Below the pieces are notes generated by a model, which was not told the DNA's origin, made no database searches, and saw nothing but the letters and a program-made list of their open reading frames with translations. A stretch of 37,988 nucleotides of DNA from an uncultured Clostridium sp. Its GTDB lineage: Bacteria > Bacillota > Clostridia > TANB77 > CAG-508. This document shows positions 22,163 through 33,484 of this stretch, piece after piece. Each line of letters begins with the position of its first letter. Position 1 is the first letter of the stretch. The stretch is taken from the NCBI GenBank assembly GCA_947303785.1, contig CAMYZH010000014.1:1-37988 (forward strand). Reading direction: 5' to 3'. The position numbers and the translations under genes were made by a program.

Positions 22163-23176
22163 ATGCTGGATAATAGAAAGAAAAAAATACTTCAAGCAAT
22201 AATTGAAGAATACATTGATACAGCAGAACCTGTTAGTTCAGGAAATCTTGTAAAAGAACTTAATTGTAGTAGTGCTACAATTAGAAATGAAATGGCTGAA
22301 CTTGAAAAAATAGGCTTTTTAGAAAAGCCATATACTTCTGCTGGAAGGATACCATCACAAAAAGGATATAGATACTATATTGATGAACTTTTAAGAGATG
22401 ATAAACTAACAGTAAAAGAAATGCAATATATAAAAAATAAATTAGAAACAACAGTAAATGACTTAGAAGATTTAACCAAAATTGCAACAACAACACTTTC
22501 AGAACTAACACATTACACAACAATTGCGATTGGGCCAAAAATTGAAACACATACAATATTAGATGTAAAATTCGTGTTACTTGGAAGTAGAGTAATGATG
22601 GCAATAATACTTACAGACTCAGGAATTATAAGAGAAGCAATAATAAAATTTGATGAAGATGTTACAGAAGAACAAATTGCCAATCTAAATACAATATTTT
22701 CAAATCACATGGTTGGAAAACCAATTGAAGAATTAGGTGGAAATATTGAAGAATTTATAACCAAAGAAATGCAAAACAGTATTACAATCATAAAGAAAAT
22801 AATTGCAGAAATAAATAAAATTTTTAAAGAACATGATGAATTATTTTTAGAAGGAACAAATAAATCATTTGATTTGCCAGAATTTCAAAAAGCAGAACTT
22901 GCTAAAAACTTTATGAATGTACTAGATGCAAAAGACCTAGTATCAGAAGTTTTAAATACTGGAGTTGCAGAAGACATAAATGTATATATAGGAAACGAAC
23001 TACAAGATGAAAAATTAAAAGACTTTAGTGTTGTAACATTTAATCATCTTTTAGGAGACAAAGATATTGGAACAATTGGAATAATAGGACCAACCAGAAT
23101 GGATTACTCAAAAGTTATTTCAATTATGAAATATATTAGTAAAAAACTAAGAGAAGACTATGATGATAAAAATTAA
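22163..23176 (+). CDS. hrcA: Heat-inducible transcription repressor HrcA
   Basis: 337 residues. RKKKILQAIIEEYIDTAEPVSS is the HrcA start, and the winged-helix segment SSATIRNEMAELEKIGFLEKP...GRIPSQKGYRYYID is diagnostic. HrcA with GroEL represses the dnaK and groE operons by binding CIRCE. GAGGGG at 22151-22156 selects the ATG at 22163 over 22157. Two CIRCE-like sites lie immediately upstream, so it is autoregulated. It is first in hrcA-grpE-dnaK-dnaJ. Confidence 0.96.
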   Translation: MLDNRKKKILQAIIEEYIDTAEPVSSGNLVKELNCSSATIRNEMAELEKIGFLEKPYTSAGRIPSQKGYRYYIDELLRDDKLTVKEMQYIKNKLETTVNDLEDLTKIATTTLSELTHYTTIAIGPKIETHTILDVKFVLLGSRVMMAIILTDSGIIREAIIKFDEDVTEEQIANLNTIFSNHMVGKPIEELGGNIEEFITKEMQNSITIIKKIIAEINKIFKEHDELFLEGTNKSFDLPEFQKAELAKNFMNVLDAKDLVSEVLNTGVAEDINVYIGNELQDEKLKDFSVVTFNHLLGDKDIGTIGIIGPTRMDYSKVISIMKYISKKLREDYDDKN

Positions 23177-23209
23177 TCATTATAATATATAAAACGAAGG
23201 AGGATATAA

Positions 23210-23752
23210 ATGTCAGAAGAAAACAAAAACGAAAATCAACAAGCAGAAGAAAAAGAAAACAAGGAAGCAGAAGTAAAATCAGAAAATCAAGAAGAAAAAA
23301 TAGAAGTTGTTGAAACAGAAGTTGTAGATAGCCAAAAAGAAATAGAAGAACTAAATGATAGATATAAAAGACTTTATGCAGAATTTGAAAACTACAAAAA
23401 AAGAACAATGAAAGAAAAAGAATCTCTAAGAAACATGCTTATATCAGACATTATGATTAACATTTTACCAATTATAGACAATTTAGAAAAAGCCATAAGT
23501 GCTGGAACAAAAGATACTGCATATGAAGAAGGAATAAAACTTGTACTTAAACAATTAAAAGATGTATTAGCTTTTAATGGAGTTAAAGAAATTGAAACAG
23601 TTGGAAAAACATTTGATCCAGAATTACACGAAGCAGTAAGTCATGTAACAGACGAAAAACTTGGACCAAACATGATAAAAGAAGAATTTAGAAAAGGCTA
23701 CATCATTGGAAATAAAGTAATTAGACATTCAATGGTAATAGTAGCAAATTAA
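23210..23752 (+). CDS. grpE: Nucleotide exchange factor GrpE
   Basis: 180 residues. An acidic, low-complexity N-terminus leads into the long dimer helix (DRYKRLYAEFENYKKRTMKEKE). The C-terminal beta domain follows (VKEIETVGKTFDPELHEAVS, GYIIGNKVIRHSMVIVA), matching the family signature. It releases ADP from DnaK. GAAGGAGG lies well before the ATG. Second gene of the heat-shock operon. Confidence 0.95.
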   Translation: MSEENKNENQQAEEKENKEAEVKSENQEEKIEVVETEVVDSQKEIEELNDRYKRLYAEFENYKKRTMKEKESLRNMLISDIMINILPIIDNLEKAISAGTKDTAYEEGIKLVLKQLKDVLAFNGVKEIETVGKTFDPELHEAVSHVTDEKLGPNMIKEEFRKGYIIGNKVIRHSMVIVAN

Positions 23753-25687
<1,935 letters not shown>

Positions 25688-25711
25688 AGTCTAAATAATG
25701 AATTATTATTA

Positions 25712-25742
25712 AATGAAGGGCGACGTAAAGTCGCCTTTCATT
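25712..25742 (+). terminator. Intercistronic hairpin between dnaK and dnaJ
   Basis: AATGAAGGGCGAC and GTCGCCTTTCATT form a 13-bp stem (one mismatch) around GTAAA. No strong T-run follows, so it is likely a leaky terminator or a 3'-end stabiliser for dnaK mRNA. Confidence 0.65.
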
Positions 25743-25767
25743 AGAATTTGAAAATGTGGAGGGAAAA

Positions 25768-26922
25768 ATGGCAAATACTAAAAGAGATTATTATGAAGTT
25801 TTAGGTGTAGATAAAAATGCTACAGATGAAGAACTTAAAAGAGCATATAGAAAATTAGCCAAAAAATATCATCCTGATGCAAATCCTGATAATAAAAAAG
25901 AAGCAGAAGCTAAATTTAAAGAAGTTAGTGAAGCATATGAAGTATTATCAGACAAACAAAAAAGACAGATGTATGACCAATTCGGACATGATGGTCCACA
26001 AGGATTTGGCGGACAAAACGGTGGATATTATTCATATGGATCTGGCTTTGAAGGATTTAGCGGATTTTCAGGCTTTGATGATTTTGGATTTGGAAGTTTT
26101 GGAGATATCTTTTCAGCAGCATTTGGTGGAGGAACTAGAAGAAAAAGTGGACCAAGAAAAGGTGCTGATTTAAAAGTAAATATAGAAATAACTTTTGAAG
26201 AATCATATACAGGTATTGAAAAAACTATAATAGTAAATAGAAATAAAGAATGTTCACATTGCCATGGAACAGGTGCAAAACCTGGAACAAATCCACAAAC
26301 ATGTCAAGTATGTAATGGAACTGGAAAAATAAAACAGGTTATTACAACTCCATTTGGCCAGATGTCAACACAAAAAGTATGTTCAAACTGTGGTGGTGAA
26401 GGAAAAATAATCAAAGAGCCATGCACCGAATGTAGAGGTAAAGGAACAATTAGAGAATCAGCTAGAATAAAAGTTAAAATTCCAGCAGGTATTGATGATG
26501 GTCAAACAGTGGTTTTAAGAGGAGAAGGAGAACCAGGAACTAAAAATGGACCTAAGGGTGATTTATACATAAATGTACATGTTAAAAAACACAAAATTTA
26601 CACAAGAAAATCAGATCATGTGTTATGTGACATACCAATTACTTTTACAGGAGCAACACTTGGGACTGAAATAGAAATACCTCTTGTGGATGGAACTAAG
26701 GAAAAGTATAAGATTCCTGAAGGAACAGCTACTGGAACAAAATTTGTTCTAAGAGGAAAAGGATTTAAAAGTGTAAATGGAAGTTGGAGAGGAGATTTTG
26801 TATTTACTGTTCATGTTCAGGTTCCTAAGAAATTAACTCCTGAACAAAGGGAATTAATTACAAAACTTGCAGAGACTATGAACGAACAACCTCCAATTAA
26901 AAAAAGAGGAATATTTGGATAA
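25768..26922 (+). CDS. dnaJ: Chaperone DnaJ (Hsp40)
   Basis: 384 residues. The J domain carries HPD at residues 35-37. A Gly/Phe-rich linker follows ([20 protein letters not shown]), then the zinc region with four CxxCxGxG repeats ([32 protein letters not shown]), then the C-terminal substrate domains. It stimulates DnaK ATPase. GGAGGG at 25758 selects the ATG at 25768 over the GTG at 25756. It is the last gene of the operon, closed by a strong terminator. Confidence 0.97.
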   Translation: MANTKRDYYEVLGVDKNATDEELKRAYRKLAKKYHPDANPDNKKEAEAKFKEVSEAYEVLSDKQKRQMYDQFGHDGPQGFGGQNGGYYSYGSGFEGFSGFSGFDDFGFGSFGDIFSAAFGGGTRRKSGPRKGADLKVNIEITFEESYTGIEKTIIVNRNKECSHCHGTGAKPGTNPQTCQVCNGTGKIKQVITTPFGQMSTQKVCSNCGGEGKIIKEPCTECRGKGTIRESARIKVKIPAGIDDGQTVVLRGEGEPGTKNGPKGDLYINVHVKKHKIYTRKSDHVLCDIPITFTGATLGTEIEIPLVDGTKEKYKIPEGTATGTKFVLRGKGFKSVNGSWRGDFVFTVHVQVPKKLTPEQRELITKLAETMNEQPPIKKRGIFG

Positions 26923-26954
26923 AAGATGTAGGCAAGGCTGCCTACATCTTTTAT
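26921..26954 (+). terminator. Strong Rho-independent terminator after dnaJ
   Basis: AAAAGATGTAGGCA-AGGC-TGCCTACATCTTTT is a perfect 14-bp stem that starts within the dnaJ stop codon and is followed by T-rich sequence. Confidence 0.9.
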
Positions 26955-26996
26955 AGCTTTATTAATAAGGCTATAAGTAAAAAATTTCATGCATGT

Positions 26997-27025
26997 TTGA
27001 CAAAATAGTGAATCTAGAGTATAAT
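26997..27025 (+). promoter_or_regulatory. RNase J gene promoter
   Basis: TTGACA (26997-27002), 17-base spacer, TATAAT (27020-27025): perfect sigma-A hexamers. They leave a leader of about 180 bases before the RNase J start. Confidence 0.85.
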
Positions 27026-27118
27026 AAGGAACAGTTGAATCGCATGAGGCGATAATAAGAGATGTATATATAAAAATAAAAAGAAAAATGGATCGGGTAA
27101 AAAATTAAATAAAATTAA

Positions 27119-27142
27119 GCTACAATAAGAACTTATTGTAGC
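27119..27142 (+). promoter_or_regulatory. Perfect hairpin in the RNase J leader
   Basis: GCTACAATAAG-AA-CTTATTGTAGC is a perfect 11-bp inverted repeat (10 bp with a GAAC loop) in the ~180-base 5' leader. A smaller TCGC/GCGA hairpin lies at 27040-27052. No T-run follows, so an mRNA-stability or autoregulatory structure is more likely than a terminator. Confidence 0.5.
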
Positions 27143-27209
27143 ATATTGAGTTAGAGTGGTAATTTAAATTTTACATTTTTATATAGCGCATTACAAAATA
27201 GGAGGAAAT

Positions 27210-29204
27210 ATGGAAAGACAAGAAAACAATAACACACAAAAGCCAGAGAAAATGGCAAGACAAAACTACAAAAGAAAAAGAAGAGTTATAAAAACTGTTC
27301 AAGAATTAAAAAAAGAAGAGAATATTAAACCAAAAGAGAGGACATTGACAGAAATAACAGAAGATTTAAAAAGAGAAAGAAATTTAAAAGTAAAGAAAGT
27401 AGCTACTAAAAAAGAATCACCAGTAAGTGAAAAAATGGAAGATTCAAGAAAAGAAAGAAATACCAGAACAAAAAGAGTTGCAAGAAAAACAAATCAAAGT
27501 GACTTAAAATCTAAAGCAGAAAACGATAAATTAGATTTTAGATTTAAAAAAGAAAAACTAAAAATTATTCCACTTGGTGGACTTCAAGAAATAGGTAAAA
27601 ATATAACAGTATTCGAATATGGAGATGATATTGTAATAGTTGACTGTGGACTTGCATTTCCAGAAGATGACATGCTAGGAATAGACTTAGTAATACCAGA
27701 TTTTACTTATTTAGAGAAAAACCAAGATAAGATTAGAGGATTAGTTATCACACACGGTCATGAAGATCATATTGGATCAATACCTTATTTACTACAAAAA
27801 ATTAATGTTCCAATTTATGCAACAAAATTAACAGCAGGTCTAATTAGTCATAAATTAGAAGAACATAGATTACTAAAAAGTACAAAACTAAAAATAGTAA
27901 ATCAAGGTCAAACAATAACACTAGGAAAAATAAGAGTTGAATTTATAAGAAGTACACATAGTATACCTGATTCAGTCGCATTCGCAATTCATACACCAGT
28001 TGGAACTGTAGTCCATACAGGAGATTTTAAAATCGATTACACACCAATTGATGATGAAAGAATGGATTTTGGACGTTTAGCTGAGCTTGGAAATAGAGGA
28101 GTTTTAGCATTAATGTCAGATAGCACTAACTCAGAAAGAAAAGGATACACAATGTCAGAAAGTACAGTTGGAGAAGTATTGGATAAACTATTCTTTAATT
28201 GTACAAAAAGAATTGTAGTTGCAACATTTGCTTCAAATGTACACAGAGTTCAACAAATAGTTAATTCAGCTGTTGCAAATAATAGAAAAATTGCAGTATG
28301 TGGTAGAAGTATGATAAATATGATTACAACTGCAAAAGAACTTGGATATATAGATGTTCCTGATAATGTTTTTATTGATATTGATATGATAAAAAATTAC
28401 ACAGATGATCAATTAGTAATAATTACTACAGGAAGCCAAGGTGAAACAATGTCGGCACTTACAAGAATGGCAGCAGGAGAGCATAAAAAAGTTAAAATTA
28501 CACCAAATGATTTAGTAATAATTTCAGCAAATCCAATACCAGGAAATGAAAAATATGTTGCAAAAGTAATTGATGATTTAATGCAAATAGGAGCAGAAGT
28601 AGTATATAGCTCATTAGAAGATATACATGTTTCAGGACATGCGTGTCAAGAAGAACAAAAACTAATGCTATCATTAGTAAGACCAAAATACTTCATACCA
28701 GTTCATGGTGAATACAGACAATTAATAGCACATAGTGAAACGGCTAAAAAGACAGGAATTCCAGCAGAAAACATTATATTAATGTCAAATGGTAGAGTAC
28801 TTGAAATAAATGAAGATGAAGCCAATATTACTGGTAGCGTTGCAGTTGGAAATATTATGGTTGATGGCCTAGGAGTAGGAGACGTTGGAAATATAGTACT
28901 TCGAGATAGACAACATTTATCACAAGATGGACTAATTATAGTTGTAATGAGTATGGATGGATCAACTGGAGAAATAGTAGCAGGGCCTGATGTAATTTCA
29001 AGAGGTTTTGTATATGTTAGAGAATCAGAAAACCTAATGGAAGAACTAAAGAAAATGCTTAGAGATGAAGTCGCAAACCTTGAAACCCAAGGAATTAGAG
29101 ATTGGTCAATTATTAAATCTAAAATAAAAGACTCATTAAGAGACTTTATTTTTGTAAAAACTAAAAGAGATCCAATGATATTACCAATTATTATGGAAGT
29201 ATAA
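27210..29204 (+). CDS. rnjA: Ribonuclease J with a basic N-terminal extension
   Basis: 664 residues against about 555 for typical RNase J. The catalytic part begins near residue 110 (IIPLGGLQEIGKNITVFEYGDD). The beta-lactamase motif HGHEDHIGSIPYLL, HTGDFKIDYTP and the beta-CASP region (SDSTNSERKGYT, PVHGEYRQL) are intact, as is the C-terminal domain. The first ~105 residues are very Lys/Arg-rich and contain two similar ~23-residue repeats (TEDLKRERNLKVKKVATKK and MEDSRKERNTRTKRVARKT). This looks like a disordered RNA- or membrane-binding extension. It acts as a 5'-3' exo/endonuclease in mRNA decay and rRNA maturation. GGAGGAA precedes the ATG. Confidence 0.93.
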   Translation: MERQENNNTQKPEKMARQNYKRKRRVIKTVQELKKEENIKPKERTLTEITEDLKRERNLKVKKVATKKESPVSEKMEDSRKERNTRTKRVARKTNQSDLKSKAENDKLDFRFKKEKLKIIPLGGLQEIGKNITVFEYGDDIVIVDCGLAFPEDDMLGIDLVIPDFTYLEKNQDKIRGLVITHGHEDHIGSIPYLLQKINVPIYATKLTAGLISHKLEEHRLLKSTKLKIVNQGQTITLGKIRVEFIRSTHSIPDSVAFAIHTPVGTVVHTGDFKIDYTPIDDERMDFGRLAELGNRGVLALMSDSTNSERKGYTMSESTVGEVLDKLFFNCTKRIVVATFASNVHRVQQIVNSAVANNRKIAVCGRSMINMITTAKELGYIDVPDNVFIDIDMIKNYTDDQLVIITTGSQGETMSALTRMAAGEHKKVKITPNDLVIISANPIPGNEKYVAKVIDDLMQIGAEVVYSSLEDIHVSGHACQEEQKLMLSLVRPKYFIPVHGEYRQLIAHSETAKKTGIPAENIILMSNGRVLEINEDEANITGSVAVGNIMVDGLGVGDVGNIVLRDRQHLSQDGLIIVVMSMDGSTGEIVAGPDVISRGFVYVRESENLMEELKKMLRDEVANLETQGIRDWSIIKSKIKDSLRDFIFVKTKRDPMILPIIMEV

Positions 29205-29268
29205 AAAATTAAGGTAAATGAAGATATCGAGAGATAATCATTCATTAATAGAGGTAGGAGAGAAAAGT

Positions 29269-30909
29269 ATGGATAATAAAGAATTAGCAAATTTAATATT
29301 CCCAGATGCGAAGGAAATATCATATTATGAAGAAAAATATCCTAGAAGAGATTTACCAGAAGGTGCAGAAGTAGTTAGAGTGGCACCTAGTCCAACAGGT
29401 TTTGTTCATGTTGGAGGACTATTTCAAGGAATAATTGCAAGAACAATTGCAAATCAAACAAATGGAGTATTTTTCGTAAGAATTGAAGATACAGATCAAA
29501 AAAGAGAAATCGAAAATGGAGCACAAGAAATAATAAATTCATTTGAAGAATATGATTTAGCTCCAGATGAAACAGTAAATATAGATGGAACAGACAAAGG
29601 CAATTATGGACCTTATATTCAAAGTAAAAGAAAAGAAATCTATCAATCATATGCAAAATACTTGATTGAACAAGGAAAGGCATATCCATGTTTTTGTACT
29701 CCAGAAGAAGACAAAATAAGAATTGAAAATCAAACTAAAGCGATGGAAAGAACAGGATATTATGGAAAATGGGCTAAATGTAGAAATATGCCAATTGATA
29801 TGGCAGCTGAAAGAATTAAAAATGGCGATCCATACATAGTTCGTTTCAAATCACCAGGAAATCCTGATAAAAAAATAAAGCATAAAGATGTAATTAAAGG
29901 AAATATTGATTTTCCAGAAAATGACCAAGATATAGTAATAATCAAATCAGACGGGCTACCTACATATCATTTTGCACATGCTGTAGATGATCACTTAATG
30001 GGAACAACCCTAGTTACACGTTCTGATGAATGGGTATCATCAATACCATTACACATTCAATTATTTACAGAACTTGGATTTAAAGTTCCAAAATACGCTC
30101 ATACAGCTCCTCTTATGAAACAAGATGGAGATTCAAAGCGCAAATTAAGTAAAAGAAAAGATCCAGAAGCTGCTGTAAGCTATTACACAGAAGAAGGAAT
30201 TCCAAAAGAAGCTGTAAAAGAATATCTTATGAACATTGCTAATTCAAATTTTGAAAGTTGGAGAAAGGCAAATAAAGAAGCACCACTTTCTGAATTCAAA
30301 TTTGATATTAGAAAAATGGGAGTAAGTGGTGCCCTATTTGATATGGTAAAACTTTTAGATGTTTCAAAAGGAGTAATATCAAGATATTCAGGCCAAGAAG
30401 TTTTAGAAAATGTTATAAACTGGTCAGAAAAATTTGATAAAGAATTAAATGATTTAGTCTTAAGAGATAAAGAATATAGTTTAAAAATATTCAATATCGA
30501 AAGAGGAAATAATAAGCCAAGAAAAGATATAGCAAAATGGTCTGATGTAAAAGAAAGTATTAGCTATATGTTTAGTGATAAATTTGCAAAAGTTAAAGAC
30601 TTTGAATATCAAACAATAAATGAACCAGAAGAAATTAAGAAGGTTATATCAGAATACATAACAAATTATTTTGACATAAATGATGATAAACAAACATGGT
30701 TTGATAAAATGAAAGATTTAGCTGAAAAATTAGGATATGCAAGAGAAGTTAAAGAATATAAACAAAATCCTGAAGCTTACAAAGGTCATGTAGGAGATAT
30801 TAGTACAGTTATAAGAATAACTTTAACAGGAAGAGCAAATACACCAGATTTATATGAAATTATGCAAGTATTAGGAGAAAATGAAGTTAAATCAAGACTT
30901 TCAAAATAG
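29269..30909 (+). CDS. gltX: Glutamate-tRNA ligase
   Basis: 546 residues. The class I HIGH motif appears as HVGG in APSPTGFVHVGG (residues 39-50) and the KMSKS motif as KLSKR. FFVRIEDTDQKR and VVRVAPSPTG fix it as a GluRS/GlnRS-type enzyme, and the C-terminal anticodon region is long, as in discriminating or non-discriminating GluRS. The start is the ATG at 29269 with TAGGAGAG; the 29218 ATG has no ribosome binding site. There is no T-box. A tRNA-Glu gene lies 16 kb away in this window. Confidence 0.93.
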   Translation: MDNKELANLIFPDAKEISYYEEKYPRRDLPEGAEVVRVAPSPTGFVHVGGLFQGIIARTIANQTNGVFFVRIEDTDQKREIENGAQEIINSFEEYDLAPDETVNIDGTDKGNYGPYIQSKRKEIYQSYAKYLIEQGKAYPCFCTPEEDKIRIENQTKAMERTGYYGKWAKCRNMPIDMAAERIKNGDPYIVRFKSPGNPDKKIKHKDVIKGNIDFPENDQDIVIIKSDGLPTYHFAHAVDDHLMGTTLVTRSDEWVSSIPLHIQLFTELGFKVPKYAHTAPLMKQDGDSKRKLSKRKDPEAAVSYYTEEGIPKEAVKEYLMNIANSNFESWRKANKEAPLSEFKFDIRKMGVSGALFDMVKLLDVSKGVISRYSGQEVLENVINWSEKFDKELNDLVLRDKEYSLKIFNIERGNNKPRKDIAKWSDVKESISYMFSDKFAKVKDFEYQTINEPEEIKKVISEYITNYFDINDDKQTWFDKMKDLAEKLGYAREVKEYKQNPEAYKGHVGDISTVIRITLTGRANTPDLYEIMQVLGENEVKSRLSK

Positions 30910-30975
30910 AAGTAATACTTTAAGAGTAATGTTTGAAATAAAATACTAGATATACTACAAATAAAAGGTGATGAT

Positions 30976-31155
30976 ATGGAATATAACACAGGAGATATCG
31001 TAATTTTAAAGAAACAACATCCATGTGGAAGTAAGGAATGGAAAATAAAAAGAATAGGTGTTGACTTTAAATTAGAATGTATGGGATGTGGACATGAGAT
31101 AATGGTTGACAGACCAAAAGCGCTAAAAATGATTAAAGGAAAAAAAGAAAAATAA
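30976..31155 (+). CDS. DUF951-domain small protein
   Basis: 59 residues. GDIVILKKQHPCGSKEWKIKRIGVDFKLECMGCGHEIMV matches the DUF951 pattern: a beta-barrel-like core with Cys residues in HPCG and the CxGCG zinc-type motif. The protein is small and basic. AAAGGTGATG precedes the ATG. Its function is unknown; these proteins look like zinc-binding nucleic-acid-associated factors (inference). It ends at a strong terminator shared with engB. Confidence 0.8.
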   Translation: MEYNTGDIVILKKQHPCGSKEWKIKRIGVDFKLECMGCGHEIMVDRPKALKMIKGKKEK

Positions 31156-31179
31156 AGCGTATTTGTGTATTATAATTAA

Positions 31180-31220
31180 AATAGCTGTACTTAGATAAAT
31201 GCTAAGTACAGCTATTTTGC
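31180..31220. terminator. Bidirectional terminator between DUF951 gene and engB
   Basis: AATAGCTGTACTTAG and CTAAGTACAGCTATT form a perfect 15-bp stem with a 7-base loop and T/A-rich flanks. It separates convergent genes. Confidence 0.9.
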
Positions 31221-31229
31221 ATATAAGGC

Positions 31230-31818
31230 CTATTGAAAAGTAATAAAATCTTCAACTACTTTCCAAGTATTTTCAGTATAAATTTTTCGCTCAGCTGAAA
31301 ATGGAAGTAGAGTAGTAAAAGAAATACCTAAGCTATTTTTTAATCTTGCAATCTCTAAATCTACTTTTGTAGTAGCAATTTTATCAGCCTTATTTGCAAT
31401 TATTATATAAGGTAAATTAGTTTTCTTTATATAATCTAACATCATTAAATCATCATCTGTAGGATTATGTCTAATATCTAATAACAATACTATTAATGAA
31501 ATATTATTACTTTTTTCAAGATAATCCTCGATAAATTTTCCCATATCAACTTGCTCTTGCTTGCTTAGCTTACTATAACCATATCCTGGCAAATCAACAA
31601 AATAAAATGAATCATCAATATTATAAAAATTGATTTGGCGAGTTTTTCCGAGGAGTATTACTAGTTCTAGCTAAGTTCTTTCTATTTAACATAGTATTGA
31701 TAAAAGATGATTTACCAACATTTGATTTACCAACAAGAACAATTTGAGGCAGATTATTTTTTGGATATTGAGCAGATTTTACTGCTGAAATTTCAAATCT
31801 AGGATTTTTAATTATCAT
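31230..31818 (-). pseudogene. engB: GTPase EngB (YsxC/YihA) with a frameshift
   Basis: The first frame holds the P-loop [13 protein letters not shown] and [12 protein letters not shown], and the second frame continues at the G3 region LPGYGYSKL and holds NKADKIA (G4) and the C-terminal SAERK block. Correct reading of [13 protein letters not shown] needs removal of one base near 31650, where CCGAGG stands for the expected CCAGG (+ strand). With that base removed the protein is a normal ~195-residue EngB. The ATG at 31818 has GGAG six bases upstream. engB follows serS closely (18 bases) as an operon. It is usually essential for 50S assembly, so a sequencing or assembly error is as likely as real loss. 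Confidence 0.85.
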
Positions 31819-31836
31819 TTTAAACTCCATAAAAAA

Positions 31837-33123
31837 TTATTTTTTAGGTCTTAATACTTCAATTCCACCCATATAAGGTCTCAAAACTTCTGGTATTGTA
31901 ACAGAACCATCTTCTTGATAATGATTTTCCAAAAATGCAATTAACATACGAGGAGGAGCAACAACAGTGTTGTTAAGGGTATGTGCATAATAATTTCCTT
32001 TTTCACCTTTTATTCTAATTCCAAGTCTTCTTGATTGTGCATCTGTTAAGTTTGAACAACTTCCAACCTCGAAATATTTTTGTTGTCTTGGGCTCCAAGC
32101 TTCAACATCAACACTTTTTGCTTTTAAATCAGCTAGGTCACCACTACAACATTCTAAAGTTCTAACAGGAATTTCCATACTTCTAAATAATTCAACAGTA
32201 AAATTCCACATTTTATCATACCATTCATAACTATCTTCTGGTTCACAAACAACAATCATTTCTTGTTTTTCAAATTGGTGAATTCTATATACACCACGTT
32301 CTTCAATACCATGTGCACCTTTTTCTTTTCTAAAACATGGAGAATAAGAAGTCATAGTATATGGAAGATCAGCTTTATCTAATATTTGACCTTTGAATTT
32401 TCCAATCATAGAATGTTCAGAAGTTCCGATTAAATAAAGGTCTTCACCTTCAATTTTATACATCATTGCATCCATTTCTTCAAAACTCATAACACCTGTA
32501 ACTACATCACTACGGATCATGTATGGTGGAATACAATAAGTAAATCCTTTATTAATCATAAAATCTCTTGCGTAAGATAAAATTGCAGAATGAAGTCTTG
32601 CAATATCTCCAACAAGATAATAAAACCCATTTCCAGCAACTCTACGAGCAGAATCTAAATCTATTCCTGCTAGACTTTCCATAATATCTGTATGATATGG
32701 AACTTCATAATTTGGAACTACTGGCTCACCAAATCTTTCATTTTCAACATTTTCTGTATCATCTTTTCCAATAGGAACAGACTCATGCATAATATTTGGT
32801 ATTTTCATCATAATTGCAGTAACTTTATCAGAATAGTCTTTTTCTAAAGCTTCATTTTCAGTAAGTTCATTATTTATTTGTGCAACTTGTTCTTTAACTT
32901 TTTCAGCTTCATCCTTTTTTCCATCTCTCATTAAACCACCAATTTGGTTACTTAATTCATTTCTTTTCATTCTAAGTTCATCACCATGAAGCTTAAGTTC
33001 ACGATTTTTTGCATCTAATTCTAAAACTTCATCAACTAAACCTAGTTTGTGCATTTGAAATTTGTTTTTGATGTTTTGTTTCACAACATCGGGATTTTCT
33101 CTTAAAAATTTGATATCAATCAT
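31837..33123 (-). CDS. serS: Serine-tRNA ligase
   Basis: 428 residues. The N-terminal coiled-coil arm (about residues 30-105) is followed by class II motifs. Motif 2 is SPCFRKEKGAHGIEERGVYRIHQFEK and motif 3 is NNTVVAPPRMLIAFLENH. YLIGTSEHSMIG and the ECCSGDLADLKAKSVDVEAW block are typical of SerRS. It charges tRNA-Ser and tRNA-Sec. It is preceded by a T-box leader on the - strand, so it is induced when uncharged tRNA-Ser accumulates. It is followed by engB. Confidence 0.97.
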   Translation of the reverse strand: MIDIKFLRENPDVVKQNIKNKFQMHKLGLVDEVLELDAKNRELKLHGDELRMKRNELSNQIGGLMRDGKKDEAEKVKEQVAQINNELTENEALEKDYSDKVTAIMMKIPNIMHESVPIGKDDTENVENERFGEPVVPNYEVPYHTDIMESLAGIDLDSARRVAGNGFYYLVGDIARLHSAILSYARDFMINKGFTYCIPPYMIRSDVVTGVMSFEEMDAMMYKIEGEDLYLIGTSEHSMIGKFKGQILDKADLPYTMTSYSPCFRKEKGAHGIEERGVYRIHQFEKQEMIVVCEPEDSYEWYDKMWNFTVELFRSMEIPVRTLECCSGDLADLKAKSVDVEAWSPRQQKYFEVGSCSNLTDAQSRRLGIRIKGEKGNYYAHTLNNTVVAPPRMLIAFLENHYQEDGSVTIPEVLRPYMGGIEVLRPKK

Positions 33124-33164
33124 AGTTTTTTTCCTTTCTTTATATTATTTAGGTGATAAAAACA

Positions 33165-33382
33165 AAAATCCCTTGTGCTAATTTTTAGCACAAGGGCGAC
33201 TGTTCGCGGTACCACCTTTATTTATTACTTTAAAGTATTTAACCCATACCAAAGGTCTAACTTATTAGGTTAGAAGCTAAAGAGTAGATTCATAAAATGT
33301 TTTAATCTGTTTTCACCAACCACAGACTCTCTTGTAAAACTTAGATTATTACTATTCTCTCATTATTGCCGTAAACTTTATA
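33165..33382 (-). promoter_or_regulatory. T-box leader (tRNA-Ser sensing) of serS
   Basis: On the - strand the T-box core AAAGGTGGTACCGCG (33205-33219) is followed by the terminator CCCTTGTGCTAA/TTAGCACAAGGG with a T-run. Stem I features include AGAGAGTCTGTGGTTGGTG. A candidate specifier UCU (Ser) occurs in GAATCTACT at 33286-33288; the exact specifier is my inference. Confidence 0.9.
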
Positions 33383-33388
33383 ATCCAT

Positions 33389-33418
33389 ATTATAACATCA
33401 TTTCTATAAAATTGTCAA
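33389..33418 (-). promoter_or_regulatory. Promoter of the serS T-box transcript
   Basis: On the - strand TTGACA (33413-33418) and TATAAT (33389-33394) are separated by 18 bases, directly upstream of the T-box. Confidence 0.8.
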
Positions 33419-33484
33419 CAATTACTAAATTATGGAATAAAAGTCACGATTTTGAATATAATAGGAATAGGAGGAAATAGATAT

